Assembly (NCBI GenBank): GCA_017554145.1
Contig: JAFZIZ010000013.1
Coordinates: 1-64,000, forward strand
DNA from: Prevotella sp.
GTDB taxonomy: Bacteria > Bacteroidota > Bacteroidia > Bacteroidales > Bacteroidaceae
Direction of reading: 5' to 3'
Length of the DNA: 64,000 bases
The stretch's first letter is position 1. The number at the start of each line of letters is the position of its first letter. This document shows, piece by piece, positions 23,693-32,748 of this stretch. The notes beneath the pieces are model-generated. The model did not search any database. It saw only the letters and a program-made list of their open reading frames with translations, and was not told where the DNA came from. Both the position numbers and the translations under genes were made by a program.

Positions 23693-26535
23693 TACCACTG
23701 TACGGAATTGGAGTAGCTGCTACGCTTATCATATTTCAACGCATCAGTAAGGGTAGCAGCATTGCATCGGAAGGAGAAATTATAACTGGTATAGGGTGCC
23801 AACACTACCTGACATGACATATTGAAGCAGTGAAGGTCACGTGACAGTGAGGCTGTGGTCATGGATACCTTATGAGTCTCGAAGTCATAACCACTGGAGA
23901 ATGAGATATTCCAACCGTCAGCAATACGTATATTACCACTGAAGTTCAGATGCTGCGTAAACTTATACGGATAACGCATTCTGTCGTAGTTGAAGGTACC
24001 ACCTGTATTCTCTCGCATCGTGATACCATAGCCGATACTCAGTGACCAAGGAATACTGAATGTCATATATCCGTCTTCATCCGTCTCAGCCTTTCCTTTC
24101 TCCTTCTCAGCACCATGTTTTCCTGCCTCCATCTTATCATCGACATTGGTCTCTACACCCGTGTCGTATTCATCATCATCATTCTGATTATTCTTCTTTC
24201 CTTTCTTCTTGCTGACCTTTTCACCACGTAGCCATTTGAAGAAATTGGCAACTTTAGTATTATCGAGTGTGTACGACAGGTTTTGTGACATACCCTGAAA
24301 ACGACCAAAGCGTCCCTTGCTATACTCCGTATGATTACCTATATATGGATTCCCTCCCACAGAGTCCACCTCATAAGCATAGGTAGCGAATACTGCATTC
24401 AGATTGAGCGTGTATCTCTTTGATAGTCGCAATCGTAAACGCGTTGACAAGTCGCTCCACGGATGATAGTCAGTGGCGAAGTTATACGACATCGAGGCAC
24501 CCAACTCATCGATGATACTGATTTTCTTAAAGCCCGTTGAGTCCTCTTCACTCTTGATCTTCATCTCTACATTGTTGGAGACATCCATCGAGATACTTCC
24601 CGTCCTACCCTTACCTGGTACACCATAGAGGGTGCCGCTATAAGGAGAATACTCTACCAACGACACATTACCATTGGCATCCGTCTTTTGATAAGTATCG
24701 TAATAGCCATAACGCGAAGCACTGAAATCGGGAGCATAACTGAAGCTAACCGAGGGTGTAAATACATGGCGGATCGCCTGTATCTTATCGCCGAAGAGTT
24801 TACGACTCGGGATAAACATGCCATAGAGTTTCGTGGATGCCGACAAGCTCAGACTCCAGTCATAGACATTATAGAAACCCTGTAATGTGTCAACCACTTC
24901 TTTCTGGTCATCCTCATCCCATGAACGCATGTATTTCTGCGTGTACATACGGTCGGTGAAACTCAGTGATGGACTGACATTCACATAACCGAAAAGGGTG
25001 AAATTAGCAGTAATGGGAATACTATGTCGCATACCGTTACGCCAGTCTTTCGTAAGACTGGAATGCAACAGATAGTCTTCTTTTGTCGTAATGGAGTTAC
25101 TCAATTGTCCCGTATAACTCATCGAGATCTTCTCATACCAGCGTTCCTTACCTGCTGCATGTTTACGCTTGAAAGGATAGAAGCGGGCTATAGATATATT
25201 CAGGTCGGGCAATGTCAACGAGATCGTCGAGTCGCGCATATTCTGGTTCAAGTTAAACGTCGAACTCAGTGTCATACCGATACTCGAGAACGTCGAACTC
25301 CAGTTCACAGAACTGGTACGCGTCGACTGTGTCATCGCCTGCGGGTTGTACATGGATGTCAGGTTATTACGCTCATAACTGGTCGTCGCAAAATTCACAC
25401 TGGCAGACAGCGAAGAGAAAGGATTTGCTTTAGAATCCTGCCGATGGCTCCACTGAATCTTGAAACTCGTCGTCTTCGAATAGTCAGGCATGTTCTTTTC
25501 TCCCGTCACTGTGCTCTGGTAACTGGCAAAGAACGAACCGCTGAACTTATAACGCTTACGGTAATTGGAAGCGGCAGAGACGCCCCATGAGCCTTTGGTA
25601 TATATCTCGCCCAACAACTTCAGATCCATCTTATCATTGATGGCAAAATAGTAACCGCCATCTCTCAGATAGAAGCCTCGTGAAGTCTCATCACCATAGG
25701 TCGGCATAATGAATCCACTGCTATAACTCTTCGTGAAAGGGAAGAAGCCATAGGGAATAGCAAAGGGCAATGGTACGTCAGCCACTACGAGATAGGTAGG
25801 ACCAAACACCACATCCTTACCTGGACGTACCTTCGCACGCGACATCGCAAAATAGAAATCAGGATGGGGCTCATCACACGTAGTATAACGTCCATGTTGC
25901 AGGTAAAGTTCTCCATTAGAACCACGTTTCGAGAGTTCCGACACCATAAAGCCGTCATCCTGTTGCGTATATACATTCTGAATAAGACCCTTCTTCGTCT
26001 TGAAATTAAAAGCCATTGTATCACTCTCGTAGGTATCGCTACCCATCTTAAAGACTGGTGTTCCAAACTTCACACCTGTAGAGTCAATACTACCCGTCGC
26101 ATGTACCAAACTGGAATCCAGTTGCATGTATATCTGGTCACTCTGCAGGTCCATATCCTGATATTTCACGCGTGAATTACCATAGAGATGGGCAAGTCCC
26201 GTTTCTCCCTCATAGGTCATCGAGTCGTCTGCCTCATAATCCACAGGAGCATCGATACCATTCTTCTTTTGGCGGTTAATACTGTCAGCATGCAAGGAGT
26301 CGTCCACCGCCTTGTTATGTTTCCATATGGCTTTCTGCAATGAGTCCATCTGAAGCGTATCCGCAGAAGATGGAAGAGGTAAGACGGAAGAGGTAAGAGA
26401 GGTGTCTTTCTCTATCGAGTCAATAGCCAGTGAATCTGTGCCTTTCTTTTGTTCAGGAAAGTGCATACGAGGCATCTCCGCCATTACAAATGTAAGGACG
26501 AAAAGCAACAATACGATGAGAGTCTTTTTTCTCAC
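23689..26535 (-). CDS. lptD: LPS-assembly outer-membrane protein LptD-like
   Basis: Large outer-membrane barrel protein (948 aa). An N-terminal hydrophobic signal precedes an OstA-like beta-jellyroll (about 90-200, with YEGETGLAHLYGNSRVKYQDMD), followed by a C-terminal barrel (about 210-948) ending in an aromatic residue. This is the Bacteroidetes version of LptD, which inserts lipopolysaccharide into the outer leaflet. A Glu/Asp/Lys-rich loop occurs near 765-795. Residues about 45-56 (SLTSSVLPLPSS) are translated from a heptamer array between the signal and the jellyroll. Confidence 0.85.
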   Translation of the reverse strand: MRKKTLIVLLLFVLTFVMAEMPRMHFPEQKKGTDSLAIDSIEKDTSLTSSVLPLPSSADTLQMDSLQKAIWKHNKAVDDSLHADSINRQKKNGIDAPVDYEADDSMTYEGETGLAHLYGNSRVKYQDMDLQSDQIYMQLDSSLVHATGSIDSTGVKFGTPVFKMGSDTYESDTMAFNFKTKKGLIQNVYTQQDDGFMVSELSKRGSNGELYLQHGRYTTCDEPHPDFYFAMSRAKVRPGKDVVFGPTYLVVADVPLPFAIPYGFFPFTKSYSSGFIMPTYGDETSRGFYLRDGGYYFAINDKMDLKLLGEIYTKGSWGVSAASNYRKRYKFSGSFFASYQSTVTGEKNMPDYSKTTSFKIQWSHRQDSKANPFSSLSASVNFATTSYERNNLTSMYNPQAMTQSTRTSSVNWSSTFSSIGMTLSSTFNLNQNMRDSTISLTLPDLNISIARFYPFKRKHAAGKERWYEKISMSYTGQLSNSITTKEDYLLHSSLTKDWRNGMRHSIPITANFTLFGYVNVSPSLSFTDRMYTQKYMRSWDEDDQKEVVDTLQGFYNVYDWSLSLSASTKLYGMFIPSRKLFGDKIQAIRHVFTPSVSFSYAPDFSASRYGYYDTYQKTDANGNVSLVEYSPYSGTLYGVPGKGRTGSISMDVSNNVEMKIKSEEDSTGFKKISIIDELGASMSYNFATDYHPWSDLSTRLRLRLSKRYTLNLNAVFATYAYEVDSVGGNPYIGNHTEYSKGRFGRFQGMSQNLSYTLDNTKVANFFKWLRGEKVSKKKGKKNNQNDDDEYDTGVETNVDDKMEAGKHGAEKEKGKAETDEDGYMTFSIPWSLSIGYGITMRENTGGTFNYDRMRYPYKFTQHLNFSGNIRIADGWNISFSSGYDFETHKVSMTTASLSRDLHCFNMSCQVVLAPYTSYNFSFRCNAATLTDALKYDKRSSYSNSVQWY
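26366..26400. repeat. Heptamer array inside lptD, GAAGAGG/TAAGACG type, 5 units
   Basis: Two alternating 7-bp units make an approximate 14-bp period. It lies in the N-terminal linker of LptD. Confidence 0.85.
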
Positions 26536-26540
26536 GGCTG

Positions 26541-26548
26541 CAAAGGTA
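26541..26548 (-). promoter_or_regulatory. TAnnTTTG promoter of lptD
   Basis: Minus-strand TACCTTTG, 5 bp upstream of the annotated ATG; the leader would be very short. The heptamer array begins 4 bp outside it. Confidence 0.65.
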
Positions 26549-26552
26549 CTAA

Positions 26553-26587
26553 AAAGTTTAAAGTTTAAGGTTTAAAGTTTAAAGTTT
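26553..26587. repeat. Heptamer array, AAAGTTT type, 5 units, next to the lptD promoter
   Basis: Four AAAGTTT and one AAGGTTT in exact register. Confidence 0.93.
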
Positions 26588-26617
26588 TTTGTTACCACCT
26601 TCATTTTTTATCACTTT

Positions 26618-27112
26618 TTACTCAAATCGCTCAGCCCATTCCAGAAACTTCACTACCCCTTCATGACCGAACTTCTCGAGACTTTGGGCTGTATCTAATA
26701 TGGAACGAACACAATCAGGACTTGACTTGGAATAAAACTTATCGGCATAGCAGATAATCTGTTCCTCTAAAGTCTCAGGCTCATAACCAGGAAGTCCTGT
26801 TCCTGTATGTCGTTCACACACACGGGCATGACGAGGATAACCTTCCTCACGCAGTATCTCACCCCCGATGATTCCATGACGGATATAAGGTTCCGTCCCA
26901 TAACAATAGATAGAAGGCGCGTCACAACGGAACACCCCGATATCATGAAGCATCGCTGCCTCCTCCAGAAATTGAAAATCGACAGGTAGTTCCTTATGCC
27001 GTTCACAAATGAATAAAGCACGGTCGGCCACTTGCCGACTGTGCTTTAATAGGAGGCGACGCAACGCATCGTCCTGCGGATAGTATTTATCAAGAATGGA
27101 TTGATAGTCCAA
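26618..27112 (-). CDS. HD-domain (HDIG) hydrolase
   Basis: Predicted metal-dependent phosphohydrolase (164 aa) with the HD ligands HSRQVADRA and AMLHDIGVF, a further CERHTG motif and YADKFYSK. Related small HD proteins act on nucleotides or phosphodiesters; no substrate can be assigned. It follows the carboxyltransferase gene by 25 bp across an 8-bp repeat array and is probably cotranscribed with it. Confidence 0.8.
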   Translation of the reverse strand: MDYQSILDKYYPQDDALRRLLLKHSRQVADRALFICERHKELPVDFQFLEEAAMLHDIGVFRCDAPSIYCYGTEPYIRHGIIGGEILREEGYPRHARVCERHTGTGLPGYEPETLEEQIICYADKFYSKSSPDCVRSILDTAQSLEKFGHEGVVKFLEWAERFE

Positions 27113-27144
27113 TTTACCTTTTTACTCTTTTACCTTTTTACTTT
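27113..27144. repeat. 8-bp tandem array, TTTACCTT type, 4 units
   Basis: Units TTTACCTT, TTTACTCT, TTTACCTT and TTTACTTT. It spans the carboxyltransferase stop codon (27138-27140) and ends right beside the HD gene start. The period is 8, not 7. Confidence 0.8.
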
Positions 27145-28916
27145 TCTTCCCTCTCAATCCAAGCGAGGTTATCGCCACGGCGCACCTTAGCACCAGACTT
27201 CGCACTCACCTCTACGAGTTTACCACCCAGAGCAGCAGGAATAGGAACGATCTCGCCCCAAGGAGCCTGGATATAACAGAAGATATCACCCTCCTTATAC
27301 TGCTGTCCGATAAACGGATCGAGACAAGGCTCACAAGCACCTTCGCCAGAGAACTGATAATAGACTTGTCCTGCGATGGGGGCTGTCAATGCATCAGCTT
27401 TAGCATGCTTGAAGGCAGCCAACTCCTCGGGTTTCATCTTCGAACCGCCCAATTTGGCATCCTTCGCCTTCTGTAAGTCTGCCAAGAAGTTCTTCTTGGC
27501 CTGTCCGCTCTTGAAGTTACGATACTGCTCTGGATGCATGGCGAGTTCGAAGAGTTCCTCATCGTCCTGTCCATACTCCCAACCATTCTCGTCCATCTCC
27601 TTACGGAAGTCATCAAGGGCATTGGGAACCAATGTATGTGGATCAACATCCGTAAACTCACGACCTTGTTTCTTCGCCATCTCCACGAGTTCTGGATCGA
27701 TGGTGCCAGGAATTTTACCACTCTTACCGAGAATCATACCCCACATCGAGTCGTCCATCATCACGAAGCGTCCCTTACCCTGTTCGATGGTCAGCAGGTT
27801 CATCAAGGCGATATTCTTCACATACTGTGAGAACGGTGTTACCAATGGGGGATAACCCACACGTGGCCATACGTACTCTACCTCATTGAAGAGTTTCACG
27901 AGCATATCATCGGTACCCAGTTCTGGTTCACCCTTCTTGGCACGACTCTTATTAATGACACTATGGATACCACCCAGGTCAGCCATCATCGATCCCATCA
28001 TACCGCCAGGGAGTCCACAACCCAGCAACAGGCTGGACATGTGTTTATTGGCAGGATTGATGAAGTAGCCAAGCCAGTCGTCAATGAACTCCTGCGTCAA
28101 CGTACGAGCCTGCATATAGGCGTTCATATTGATGTCCTCCACCTCGAAGCCCTCATTCTTCAACATCGACTGGACGGAGATGATATCGGGATGTACCTTA
28201 CCCCAGCTGAGCGGTTCAATAGCCGTATCGATGATGTCTGCACCATTGTTGCAGACCTCCAGAATAGAAGCCATCGAGAGACCAGGACCTGAATGACCAT
28301 GATACTGGATGATGATATCGGGATGCTTGGTCTTGATACTCTTCGTCAAGGCGCCCAATAAAGCGGGTTGACCAATACCAGCCATATCCTTCAGACAGAT
28401 TTCTTCGGCACCAGCAGCAATCACCTCGTCAGCAATGGCACTATAGTACTCAACAGTATGTACAGGTGAGGTTGTGATACACAGAGTGGCCTGTGGAATC
28501 ATACCAGCCTCTTTTGCCCATTTGATACTCGGGATAATATTACGTGTATCGTTGAGTCCACAGAAGATACGGGGGATATCCACACCCTGTGCTTTCTTTA
28601 CCTTATACATCAAGGCACGCACATCGTCAGGTACGGGATACATGCGGATGGCATTGAGACCTCGGTCGAGCATGTGTGTCTGAATACCCACCTCATTGAA
28701 CGGTTTACAGAAGGCACGCACAGCGGGATTGGGATTCTCTCCAGCCAAAAGGTTCACCTGCTCAAAGGCTCCACCATTAGTCTCAACGCGGGCAAAGCAT
28801 CCCATATCGATAATCACTGGTGCAATGCGCTCCAACTGGTCTTTGCGGGGTTGAAACTTTCCGCTTGACTGCCACATGTCACGATAGACAAGGCTAAACT
28901 TAATTTTCTTTTTCAT
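27138..28916 (-). CDS. Pyruvate/oxaloacetate carboxyltransferase-type protein lacking the biotin lysine
   Basis: 592-aa relative of oxaloacetate decarboxylase alpha and pyruvate carboxylase subunit B. The HMGL-like TIM barrel (about 8-270) retains RDMWQSS, the metal-binding YHGHSGPG and the expected CLKDMAG; a conserved carboxylase domain follows. The C-terminal 75 residues have the beta-hammerhead shape of a biotinyl domain (ALTAPIAGQV ... GKLVEVSAKSGAKVRRGD), but where AMKM should be the sequence is YIQAPWGEIVP, without a Lys. It therefore cannot be biotinylated at the usual site and would need a separate biotin carrier protein. Confidence 0.8.
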   Translation of the reverse strand: MKKKIKFSLVYRDMWQSSGKFQPRKDQLERIAPVIIDMGCFARVETNGGAFEQVNLLAGENPNPAVRAFCKPFNEVGIQTHMLDRGLNAIRMYPVPDDVRALMYKVKKAQGVDIPRIFCGLNDTRNIIPSIKWAKEAGMIPQATLCITTSPVHTVEYYSAIADEVIAAGAEEICLKDMAGIGQPALLGALTKSIKTKHPDIIIQYHGHSGPGLSMASILEVCNNGADIIDTAIEPLSWGKVHPDIISVQSMLKNEGFEVEDINMNAYMQARTLTQEFIDDWLGYFINPANKHMSSLLLGCGLPGGMMGSMMADLGGIHSVINKSRAKKGEPELGTDDMLVKLFNEVEYVWPRVGYPPLVTPFSQYVKNIALMNLLTIEQGKGRFVMMDDSMWGMILGKSGKIPGTIDPELVEMAKKQGREFTDVDPHTLVPNALDDFRKEMDENGWEYGQDDEELFELAMHPEQYRNFKSGQAKKNFLADLQKAKDAKLGGSKMKPEELAAFKHAKADALTAPIAGQVYYQFSGEGACEPCLDPFIGQQYKEGDIFCYIQAPWGEIVPIPAALGGKLVEVSAKSGAKVRRGDNLAWIEREEK

Positions 28917-28951
28917 AGATGAATCTATTCAATATGTTGTTAATATTTTTG

Positions 28952-28959
28952 CAAAGATA
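28952..28959 (-). promoter_or_regulatory. TAnnTTTG promoter of the carboxyltransferase gene
   Basis: Minus-strand TATCTTTG; a heptamer array starts 4 bp outside it. Confidence 0.65.
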
Positions 28960-28963
28960 CAAA

Positions 28964-28998
28964 ATAATTGATAATTGACAATTGATAATTGATAATTA
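28964..28998. repeat. Heptamer array, ATAATTG type, 5 units, centred between divergent promoters
   Basis: Flanked by TAnnTTTG elements on both sides, at 4 bp (minus) and 5 bp (plus). Confidence 0.93.
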
Positions 28999-29003
28999 TT
29001 TTC

Positions 29004-29011
29004 TAACTTTG
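29004..29011 (+). promoter_or_regulatory. TAnnTTTG promoter of the 29039 lipoprotein gene
   Basis: TAACTTTG, 5 bp beyond the array end and 27 bp before the ATG. Confidence 0.6.
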
Positions 29012-29038
29012 TGCCATAATTACAAAAATTAATAACTC

Positions 29039-29803
29039 ATGAAGAAAACAATAGCCCTCTTTGTCCTCATGCTGCTTATCGTTTCATGCGGTCATAAGAA
29101 GCCTCGAAAAAATGATATAGCTGAGCCTATCAGCACTCAACAGAACCTGCCGGGCGACTCTACGCTCTACGGTCTTGCCTGTGATGGAAGTACTGACTCT
29201 ATCCTTGTGTTCCTCCCCTATTCAGGTGTGAATCCTGATACCTTCGATATCATCAACGCCTTCCAAGAGCATCATATCTACGGTCGCCCCCATATCGGTG
29301 ACGAATTGGCTGTCATCCTCAACCCAGAGGACAAAGCTGAAGTGCTGATGATTGTCAATATAGAAGCTTTGAAAGGACAATGGTGCTATCAGGTGATGCC
29401 TACCTTCAAACATATCGACAAAATGCCGCAAAAGATGCAACGCCGTATGATGGAGCGCATACCTGACTCCGTCAAACAGAAAATGATAGTACCCCGTGAG
29501 TATGGCTTCCGCCTGAAACGCGGTTATTCGGCACAGGCTATAGGTGGCAGACAGCGTCGCACCAGTACCGACGACATGAGTCCTGTGGAGTATCCTCGTC
29601 TCAGAAGATATGCTGAATGGCGACTCTATAACGGACGACTGATTCTGACCACAGACTCCATCAGAATACCCAACTCCTCCAAAAGAGGGAAACCAGAACA
29701 GGACACGGCAGATATCGTGTACTTGAGACGTGACACCCTCATCCTGAAATTCAAGGACCACGAACAGAAATATTATCGGAAGGCAGAACAAGAAGAACTA
29801 TAA
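29039..29803 (+). CDS. Lipoprotein, unknown function
   Basis: Lipoprotein of 254 aa with a clear signal and lipobox (LLIVSCGHKK, Cys at residue 17). The middle part has alternating strands ending in short edge turns, reminiscent of the lipocalin-like lipoproteins of Bacteroidetes, and the C-terminal quarter ends in DTLILKFKDHEQKYYRK, a strand pair often seen there. I do not assign a function. The GH43 gene follows 12 bp downstream, so an operon is likely. Confidence 0.6.
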   Translation: MKKTIALFVLMLLIVSCGHKKPRKNDIAEPISTQQNLPGDSTLYGLACDGSTDSILVFLPYSGVNPDTFDIINAFQEHHIYGRPHIGDELAVILNPEDKAEVLMIVNIEALKGQWCYQVMPTFKHIDKMPQKMQRRMMERIPDSVKQKMIVPREYGFRLKRGYSAQAIGGRQRRTSTDDMSPVEYPRLRRYAEWRLYNGRLILTTDSIRIPNSSKRGKPEQDTADIVYLRRDTLILKFKDHEQKYYRKAEQEEL

Positions 29804-29815
29804 CAATATTATTAG

Positions 29816-31510
29816 ATGACTTACAACAATCATTCGAACGGCATCACCAAGCTGTTCATCGGTATCGCCTGCTGCATCATGACTTTCGTAGCCTGCAACA
29901 GACAAACAGAGACGAAAGAAACCGTGTTGACGACTGTCGGGAACCCCTATATGCCTCTGTGGGAACATATCCCCGACGGTGAGCCTTACGTCTTTGAAGA
30001 CCCTGATCAACCCGGCAAGTATCGCGTCTATGTCTATGGCTCACACGATGATTTGGTAACGATGTACTGCGGTCGCGACCAAGTAGTATGGTCGGCCTCT
30101 GTCGACAGCCTCAACAACTGGCGCTATGACGGTGTGATTCTCGTAGTCAACAAGAATGCCAAAGGTGAACCTTTCGACTCAGCCGGTACTGCCGATGTGC
30201 TCTATGCTCCAGATGTAACGATGACCACCGACTCAACAGGCAAAAAGACCTACTGGCTCTTCCCCAACGACCAGACAGGCTATCGCAATGGTCTGATTGC
30301 CAAGAGTGACCGTCCTGACGGACCTTTCGAGGTATGCAACTGGAACAAGGACAATCCCAATCAGGTAGATGGTGTCTTACAGTTCGACCCAGCCGTCTTT
30401 GTGGATGACGATGGACGTGTATATGGTTACTGGGGCTTTGAACGTTCCTATGCCGCTGAGTTCGATCCCACCACGATGGCAACGGTGAAGCCTGGTACAC
30501 AGATTGTAGAGGATATGATCTCCGGTCGTAATCAGGAAGGTCGCTTTAAGTTCTTCGAAGCCTCATCTATTCGTAAGATTAAAGATAAGTACGTGTTTAT
30601 CTATAGTCGCTTCACGGAGGAAGGTGAGTTTGGGCTTCCCTCTTCCAACTATACCCTCGCCTACGCCTACAGTGATAATCCTTTAGGACCTTGGACCTAT
30701 GGCGGCACGATTATCGACGGTCGTGCCCGTGAGAAAGATGAACAGGGCAATGTGATTGCCTCTGCTACACCTGATGGTAATACCCATGGCTCTATCTGCG
30801 AGATCAACGGACAGTGGTATGTGTTCTATCACCGTCAGACAGGTACTGATGAGTATGCCCGTCAGGCAATGGTGGCTCCTATCGAGGTGAAGGTAGAAGA
30901 AGGCAAGGGTGGTAAGGTGGAAATCTCTGAAGGCGAATACAACTCTGAAGGTTTTGCTCTCGACGGACTGAATCCATTAGAGCGCCATTCTGCCGGTATC
31001 TGCTGTTGGTATACAGGTCCGAAGCCTGCTACACACGAGTGGCCTAACAACACGTTCTTCGGTTCGTATGTTGCTACGCAATATGGTGGTGAGGAAGGTA
31101 TGACGAAGGAAGAGGCACTGGCTTCTACCAAGAAGTTCGCTGCTCCCTATGACCTACGCTACAACACCAATGCGGTTATCAACAATACCGACGGCTCGAT
31201 TGTAGGTTATAAGTACTTCAACTTCACAGCTACACAGGGCAAGAAAGACCTCCAACTGTCGTTGCGCCTGATACCCGAAGGCATCGACGGTACAATTACC
31301 ATCATGGTTAACAGACCTTGGAAATCACAAGGTGGTAAAGAGGTTGGCACCATCGAACTGAAAGCCAGCATGCCAAAGACGTCTACAGAAACGAAGACGG
31401 CAGTACCTGCACTCTCAGAATTGACAGGCAAGCACGCCATCTATTTCGTCTTCTCTTCCCCCACAAAGGAGAAGTCTATCTGTACTTTAGAGGATTTCGC
31501 TTTCGAATAA
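29816..31510 (+). CDS. Glycoside hydrolase family 43 lipoprotein
   Basis: Five-bladed propeller GH43 enzyme (564 aa) for arabinose- or xylose-containing glycans. The N-terminal signal ends with a lipobox (TFVACNR), placing it at the cell surface or in the periplasm. Likely catalytic carboxylates are the Asp in PYVFEDPD, the Asp in YAPDV and the Glu in FFEASSIRK. After about residue 330 comes a C-terminal beta-sandwich-like extension. Exact specificity (arabinosidase, xylosidase, galactosidase) is open. No SusC/SusD pair is adjacent, so it is not part of a visible polysaccharide utilisation locus. Confidence 0.8.
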   Translation: MTYNNHSNGITKLFIGIACCIMTFVACNRQTETKETVLTTVGNPYMPLWEHIPDGEPYVFEDPDQPGKYRVYVYGSHDDLVTMYCGRDQVVWSASVDSLNNWRYDGVILVVNKNAKGEPFDSAGTADVLYAPDVTMTTDSTGKKTYWLFPNDQTGYRNGLIAKSDRPDGPFEVCNWNKDNPNQVDGVLQFDPAVFVDDDGRVYGYWGFERSYAAEFDPTTMATVKPGTQIVEDMISGRNQEGRFKFFEASSIRKIKDKYVFIYSRFTEEGEFGLPSSNYTLAYAYSDNPLGPWTYGGTIIDGRAREKDEQGNVIASATPDGNTHGSICEINGQWYVFYHRQTGTDEYARQAMVAPIEVKVEEGKGGKVEISEGEYNSEGFALDGLNPLERHSAGICCWYTGPKPATHEWPNNTFFGSYVATQYGGEEGMTKEEALASTKKFAAPYDLRYNTNAVINNTDGSIVGYKYFNFTATQGKKDLQLSLRLIPEGIDGTITIMVNRPWKSQGGKEVGTIELKASMPKTSTETKTAVPALSELTGKHAIYFVFSSPTKEKSICTLEDFAFE

Positions 31511-31532
31511 GAAAACGAAAAACGAATATCTG

Positions 31533-31997
31533 TCAGGGGAGCATCTGATAATGCATCAGACGCTCCTCTGCCATTTTCTCATATTTCGTCCCGGGCTGCC
31601 CGTAGTTGGCGTAGGGATAGATGCTGATACCACCACGAGGTGTGAAGATGCCCTTCACCTCGATGTATTTCGGCTGCATCAGTTTCACCAAGTCTTTCAT
31701 GATGGTGTTCACACAGTCCTCATGGAAGTCGCCGTGATTGCGGAACGAGAAGAGATAGAGTTTCAAACTCTTCGACTCTACCATCCTCTCTGCAGGCAGA
31801 TACAAAATCTTAATCTCTGCGAAGTCGGGCTGTCCCGTAATCGGACAGAGTGAGGTGAACTCCGGACAGTTGAACTGCACCCAGTAGTCGTTGCCCTGAT
31901 GCTTGTTCTCAAAGGTCTCCAGCACCTCTGGTGCATAGTCCATCTTATACTCGGTCTTCTTTCCTAGTTGCTGCAAATGGTCTTGTTCCCTGTTCAT
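31533..31997 (-). CDS. queF: NADPH-dependent 7-cyano-7-deazaguanine reductase
   Basis: QueF (154 aa, type I unimodular) reduces preQ0 to preQ1 in queuosine synthesis. The thioimide-forming Cys lies in [13 protein letters not shown], and the NADPH-binding [20 protein letters not shown] is intact. It overlaps the stop of yhhQ by ATGA, so import or salvage of the precursor is coupled to its reduction. A strong inverted repeat (31538-31566) spans its last codons. Confidence 0.95.
   Translation of the reverse strand: MNREQDHLQQLGKKTEYKMDYAPEVLETFENKHQGNDYWVQFNCPEFTSLCPITGQPDFAEIKILYLPAERMVESKSLKLYLFSFRNHGDFHEDCVNTIMKDLVKLMQPKYIEVKGIFTPRGGISIYPYANYGQPGTKYEKMAEERLMHYQMLP
31538..31566. terminator. 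Inverted repeat at the queF 3' end, possible terminator
   Basis: GGAGC(A)TCTGAT / ATCAGA(C)GCTCC with a 5-nt loop, within the last codons of queF and just before its stop. Downstream on the minus strand there is only a weak T-rich stretch (TTCGTTTTTCG). Confidence 0.5.
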
Positions 31998-32683
31998 AGT
32001 TTCATGATTTTAAAGATATTATAGGAGATATCGTAGTCGTAGACATCCTCATGGTCGTGCGACTTCGTGTACTTCACAACCCTCATCGTGATGGGCAGCG
32101 CCACAATCTCGTAGAGTGTCTTCAGCACTACCTGCGTGATGACCAATGAGGGCATTTCCTCCCAAGGAAGGATAAATGAGAAGGCCAAGGGGAAGAAGAT
32201 AATCGAGTCGGTCAACTCTCCGAACACCGTACTTAGGATGGCACGGGCGGAGAAATGACGCCCCTCTGACGAAAGTTTCATACGACTCATCACGTAGGCA
32301 TTGATAAACGAGCCTGCAAGAAAAGCGATAAACGAAGCTCCTGCAATACGGGGAGCCAGTCCGAAGATGCTGTGGAACGCCTCATTCCTGTCCCAATAAG
32401 GAGCACCTGGTATCACATCTGCTAGAGCACCCATCCCCACGAAGAAGAAGTTCATAATGAAACCCATCCAGATCAGCAGACGAGCACGACGATAGCCCCA
32501 TACCTCACACACCACATCATTGATGATGTAGCTGACGGGAAATACCAGCAGTCCACCTGTGAAATTAGCGATTCCAAACGAGATTTGCTTTGTCTCCAAT
32601 ACGTTTGCCGTAATCAGGCAGACGCAGAACAGCGTGCAGAAAAGCATAAACAGCACACTGACTTTGTGATTGTTCTTTTCCAT
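31994..32683 (-). CDS. Queuosine precursor transporter (YhhQ family)
   Basis: Integral membrane protein (229 aa) with six or so helices and the family motifs [17 protein letters not shown] and a central [15 protein letters not shown]. YhhQ/QPTR proteins import preQ0 or preQ1. Its pairing with queF (ATGA overlap) supports this. A TACCTTTG promoter at 32749-32756 gives a leader of about 65 nt with pseudoknot-forming potential. Confidence 0.9.
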   Translation of the reverse strand: MEKNNHKVSVLFMLFCTLFCVCLITANVLETKQISFGIANFTGGLLVFPVSYIINDVVCEVWGYRRARLLIWMGFIMNFFFVGMGALADVIPGAPYWDRNEAFHSIFGLAPRIAGASFIAFLAGSFINAYVMSRMKLSSEGRHFSARAILSTVFGELTDSIIFFPLAFSFILPWEEMPSLVITQVVLKTLYEIVALPITMRVVKYTKSHDHEDVYDYDISYNIFKIMKL

Positions 32684-32700
32684 TTTCTTGTTTTGTTAAA

Positions 32701-32744
32701 GGGGGTTAGTCATCATGACTTCGCAAGTACCCCTGCGTTTTGCG
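32701..32744 (-). promoter_or_regulatory. Candidate H-type pseudoknot leader (preQ1-sensing?) of yhhQ-queF
   Basis: On the minus strand CGCAA (32744-32740) can pair with TTGCG (32726-32722). GGGGT in the enclosed loop (32733-32729) can pair with ACCCC (32706-32702), crossing the first stem as in an H-type pseudoknot. A small AGTC/GACT hairpin fits between. A-rich sequence follows to the ATG, 18 nt away. PreQ1 riboswitches are H-type pseudoknots, but this does not match the class I consensus that I know. Function is inference. Confidence 0.4.
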
Positions 32745-32748
32745 GGTG

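Noticed and set aside
25024-25590. 188-aa plus-strand ORF opposite lptD
   Set aside because: It is antisense to a strong family match (LptD barrel), has an Arg/His/Thr-rich composition typical of reverse-strand translation and no promoter.
32701-32744. Standard preQ1 class I riboswitch
   Set aside because: The spacing and the A-rich tail with CUAA-type pairing of that class are not present; only crossing helices can be drawn, so I keep it as a candidate structure, not a named riboswitch.
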